From Christiangramia lutea (lineage in GTDB: Bacteria > Bacteroidota > Bacteroidia > Flavobacteriales > Flavobacteriaceae), in contig NZ_JAKVTV010000001.1 of the NCBI RefSeq assembly GCF_022489035.1, positions 248,001 to 312,000 on the forward strand: a stretch of DNA of 64,000 nucleotides, given 5' to 3'. The notes beneath the pieces were generated by a model, which had not been told where the DNA came from, did not search any database, and saw only the letters and a program-made list of their open reading frames with translations. Below, piece by piece: positions 62,362 through 64,000 of the stretch. Made by a program: the position numbers and the translations under genes. Position 1 is the stretch's first letter, and every line of letters starts with the position of its first letter.

Positions 62362-62784
62362 CTATAAAACCTTCTCCCCGTTGAGGGTGATAGAATAGCT
62401 TATCTCAGCTGCTTTTTCGAGCATTTTAGAAACCGAGCAATACTTATCCATCGATAATTTTACCGCTCTTTCCACTTTGGCTGGCGGAATATCTCCTTTC
62501 AGAATAAAGTCTAGGTGAATTTTCTTAAATACATTCGGAATATTGCCATCTTCACGATAACCGTCTACCTCTACCCGAAGATCTTCCAGCTCATGATTCT
62601 GTTTTCTAAGAATCATCACGATATCGATGCTACTGCAACCGGCGATCCCCCGAAGCAACATATCCATAGGACTGGCCCCTTTTGGTTCCTCATCGGTTTT
62701 ATTGTCTAAAAGAACAATATTCCCGCGTTCGTTTATAGTTTCAAAAAGGTAATTATCGTTGATTCTTTTAAGGCTGATCTTCAT
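62362..62784 (-). CDS. OsmC/Ohr-family protein
   Basis: 140 residues. OsmC family pattern: GASPMDMLLRGIAGCSSIDIVMILRK with a redox-type Cys in AGCSS, and DKYCSVSKMLEKAAEISY with the second Cys. Members reduce organic hydroperoxides with thiol co-substrates, or have other functions in the YhfA/OsmC-like group to which this one seems closer. Separate transcription unit from metH. Confidence 0.88.
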   Translation of the reverse strand: MKISLKRINDNYLFETINERGNIVLLDNKTDEEPKGASPMDMLLRGIAGCSSIDIVMILRKQNHELEDLRVEVDGYREDGNIPNVFKKIHLDFILKGDIPPAKVERAVKLSMDKYCSVSKMLEKAAEISYSITLNGEKVL

Positions 62785-62866
62785 TTTTTCAAATTTTCAT
62801 CAAAGATAGAAATTCTCGCATTTCTGGCGGGTAACAAAGGTTACCCATCCGTAAATCTTTTTAAAT

Positions 62867-62949
62867 GGTCATCCTGAACTTGTTTAACTTCGTTGAATCT
62901 TCGATTTCAGCTTCTCTACTTGAGATCCTGAACCAAGTTCAGGATGACC
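62867..62949. repeat. Interspersed repeat with perfect 16-bp ends
   Basis: GGTCATCCTGAACTTG (62867-62882) is the exact reverse complement of 62934-62949, and a nested ATCCTGAAC/GTTCAGGAT hairpin sits at its right end. Found 2 bp from the end of the following gene; related to copies at 55209 and 61114. Confidence 0.75.
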
Positions 62950-62951
62950 TT

Positions 62952-64000
62952 CTAAACACTGATACTCTGAACGACTTCTCTTTTAGCTTCTTTCTTCGTG
63001 CCGTCAAATCCTTCCACTCCGCCAACTGTAGTGTATTTCAATACATATTTCTTATCCGGATAAATTCGTTGATAAGCACTCTGACACATGATCGCCGCCT
63101 CATGAAAACCGGAAAGGATCAATTTCAGTTTTCCTTTGTAAGTATTTACGTCGCCAATCGCGTAAACCCCGGGAATGTTAGTTTGATAATCATAAGAATT
63201 ATCAACTTTAATGGCATTCTTTTCAATTTCAAGCCCCCAGCTTCCAATAGGTCCTAATTTTGGTGATAATCCAAATAGCGGAATAAAATCATCTACCTTC
63301 CTGAACTCTTCTCCGCGGGCCTTGTCTTTATGACGGATTACCAAATGCTCAAGCTCATCTTCTCCTCTTAAGCCAACTACTTCGGCATTCGTGATCATTT
63401 CAATTTTTCCAAGTTTCGCCAGTTCTGAAACTCTTTCTACGGAATCCAGCGCTCCTCGGAATTCTTCTCTTCTGTGCACCAGGGCAACTTCTGAAGCCAC
63501 ATCAGATAAATAAATAGCCCAGTCTAAAGCGGAATCTCCACCACCGGCAATAACTACTTTTCGACCGCGATACACTTCAGGATCTTTAATAAAATATGAA
63601 ACCCCTTTATCCTCAAAGTCTGAAATATTGGCAATAGGTGGTTTTCTAGGTTCAAAAGATCCAAGTCCACCGGCAATTGCTACTACAGGTGCATGATGCT
63701 GAATTCCTTTGTTGGTGGTCACAATAAAGGTCCCGTCATCAAGTTTTTCCAGAGTTTCCGCACGTTCCCCAAGAGTGAATCCGGGTTCGAAAGGCTTGAT
63801 CTGTTCCATGAGATTTTTCACCAGATCTCCCGCCAGGATCTCCGGAAAAGCCGGAATATCATAAATGGGTTTTTTTGGATAAATTTCTGAACATTGTCCA
63901 CCAGGTTGTGGAAGCGCATCTATCAAATGCGTTTTCAGCTTTAATAATCCCGCTTCAAAAACGGTAAACAATCCGGTTGGTCCGGCCCCGATTATCAGGA
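62952..64000 (-). CDS. NAD(P)/FAD-dependent oxidoreductase (ferredoxin-NADP reductase type 2), truncated at window edge
   Basis: The C-terminal 349 or so codons of a two-dinucleotide-binding-domain flavoprotein. The frame continues to the edge with LIIGAGPTGLFTVFEAG (FAD-binding GxGxxG), so the real start is outside; the TTG at 63969-63971 is internal. PGGQCSEIYPKKPIYDIPAFP, a central NADPH-binding VVIAGGGDSALDWAIYLSD and the C-terminal PGVYAIGDVNTYKGK identify the YumC/thioredoxin-reductase-like ferredoxin-NADP reductase group. There is no CxxC redox pair of thioredoxin reductase, which supports the FNR choice. Confidence 0.88.
   Translation of the reverse strand, partial: LIIGAGPTGLFTVFEAGLLKLKTHLIDALPQPGGQCSEIYPKKPIYDIPAFPEILAGDLVKNLMEQIKPFEPGFTLGERAETLEKLDDGTFIVTTNKGIQHHAPVVAIAGGLGSFEPRKPPIANISDFEDKGVSYFIKDPEVYRGRKVVIAGGGDSALDWAIYLSDVASEVALVHRREEFRGALDSVERVSELAKLGKIEMITNAEVVGLRGEDELEHLVIRHKDKARGEEFRKVDDFIPLFGLSPKLGPIGSWGLEIEKNAIKVDNSYDYQTNIPGVYAIGDVNTYKGKLKLILSGFHEAAIMCQSAYQRIYPDKKYVLKYTTVGGVEGFDGTKKEAKREVVQSISV

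Overview
The window looks like a chromosomal segment of a marine-type member of the Flavobacteriaceae (Bacteroidota). Gramella/Christiangramia or a close relative is my inference. The grounds are a SusC/SusD pair, many '-7' boxes of the Bacteroidota type TAnnTTTG, a gliding-motility ABC ATPase (gldA), methionine synthase split into two genes, AT-rich intergenic DNA, and short interspersed palindromes of the kind that add 'RHAELVSASQ' tails to proteins. No rRNA, IS element, prophage or CRISPR array was seen.

Layout. (1) About 1-7900 is an accessory region with poorly known genes: a truncated HExxH protein with a small EACC1-like partner, a membrane pentapeptide-type protein, a YbjQ/zinc-ribbon protein with a secreted partner, a large secreted zincin-like lipoprotein followed by a small lipoprotein, and orphans. 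It ends at tRNA-Arg(TCG) (8067-8140), whose 3' end faces the accessory side. (2) 8771-36779 is a carbohydrate utilisation block. A + strand operon (esterase, secreted PHP protein, GH2-malectin) converges on a - strand GH172 gene. Next comes a nine-gene - strand operon that begins with SusC/SusD and a tandem-LamG surface protein. It continues with three GH144-like (PF10091) proteins, an esterase, a GH43 with F5/8C and FnIII domains, and a GH3, and ends at a clear terminator. A membrane one-component regulator (propeller, Y_Y_Y, TM, coiled coil, LuxR HTH) and a divergent sulfatase complete the locus. The beta-1,2-glucan-type backbone suggested by GH144 plus GH3 is an inference; GH43, GH172 and the sulfatase imply a decorated substrate. 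(3) 36824-38907 holds a radical SAM gene and its partner, a putative DNA modification/repair pair. Its start codon lies inside a perfect 24-bp inverted repeat whose loop carries a TAnnTTTG box. (4) 38956-57145 is mostly housekeeping: a small lipoprotein, prenyl synthase, rlmN, queA, an overlapping DUF3857/MazG/aroA cluster, dtd-rsgA, an aromatic amino acid operon, gldA, a DUF2807 protein and a PagL-like protein. (5) 57208-62344 is a methionine/folate operon (metH N-part, metH C-part, metF) behind a SAM-I riboswitch. It is followed by an OsmC-family gene and a flavoprotein truncated at the window edge.

The strongest regulatory discovery is a transcription attenuator in front of the aromatic operon pheA-aminotransferase-tyrA-DAHP synthase/chorismate mutase. 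A 25-residue leader peptide contains seven consecutive Phe/Tyr codons, followed by an antiterminator segment and a terminator that ends just before the pheA start codon. The second is the palindrome over the radical SAM start, which could act as an operator or as an insulator against read-through translation. Both were read directly from the bases; their function is inferred.
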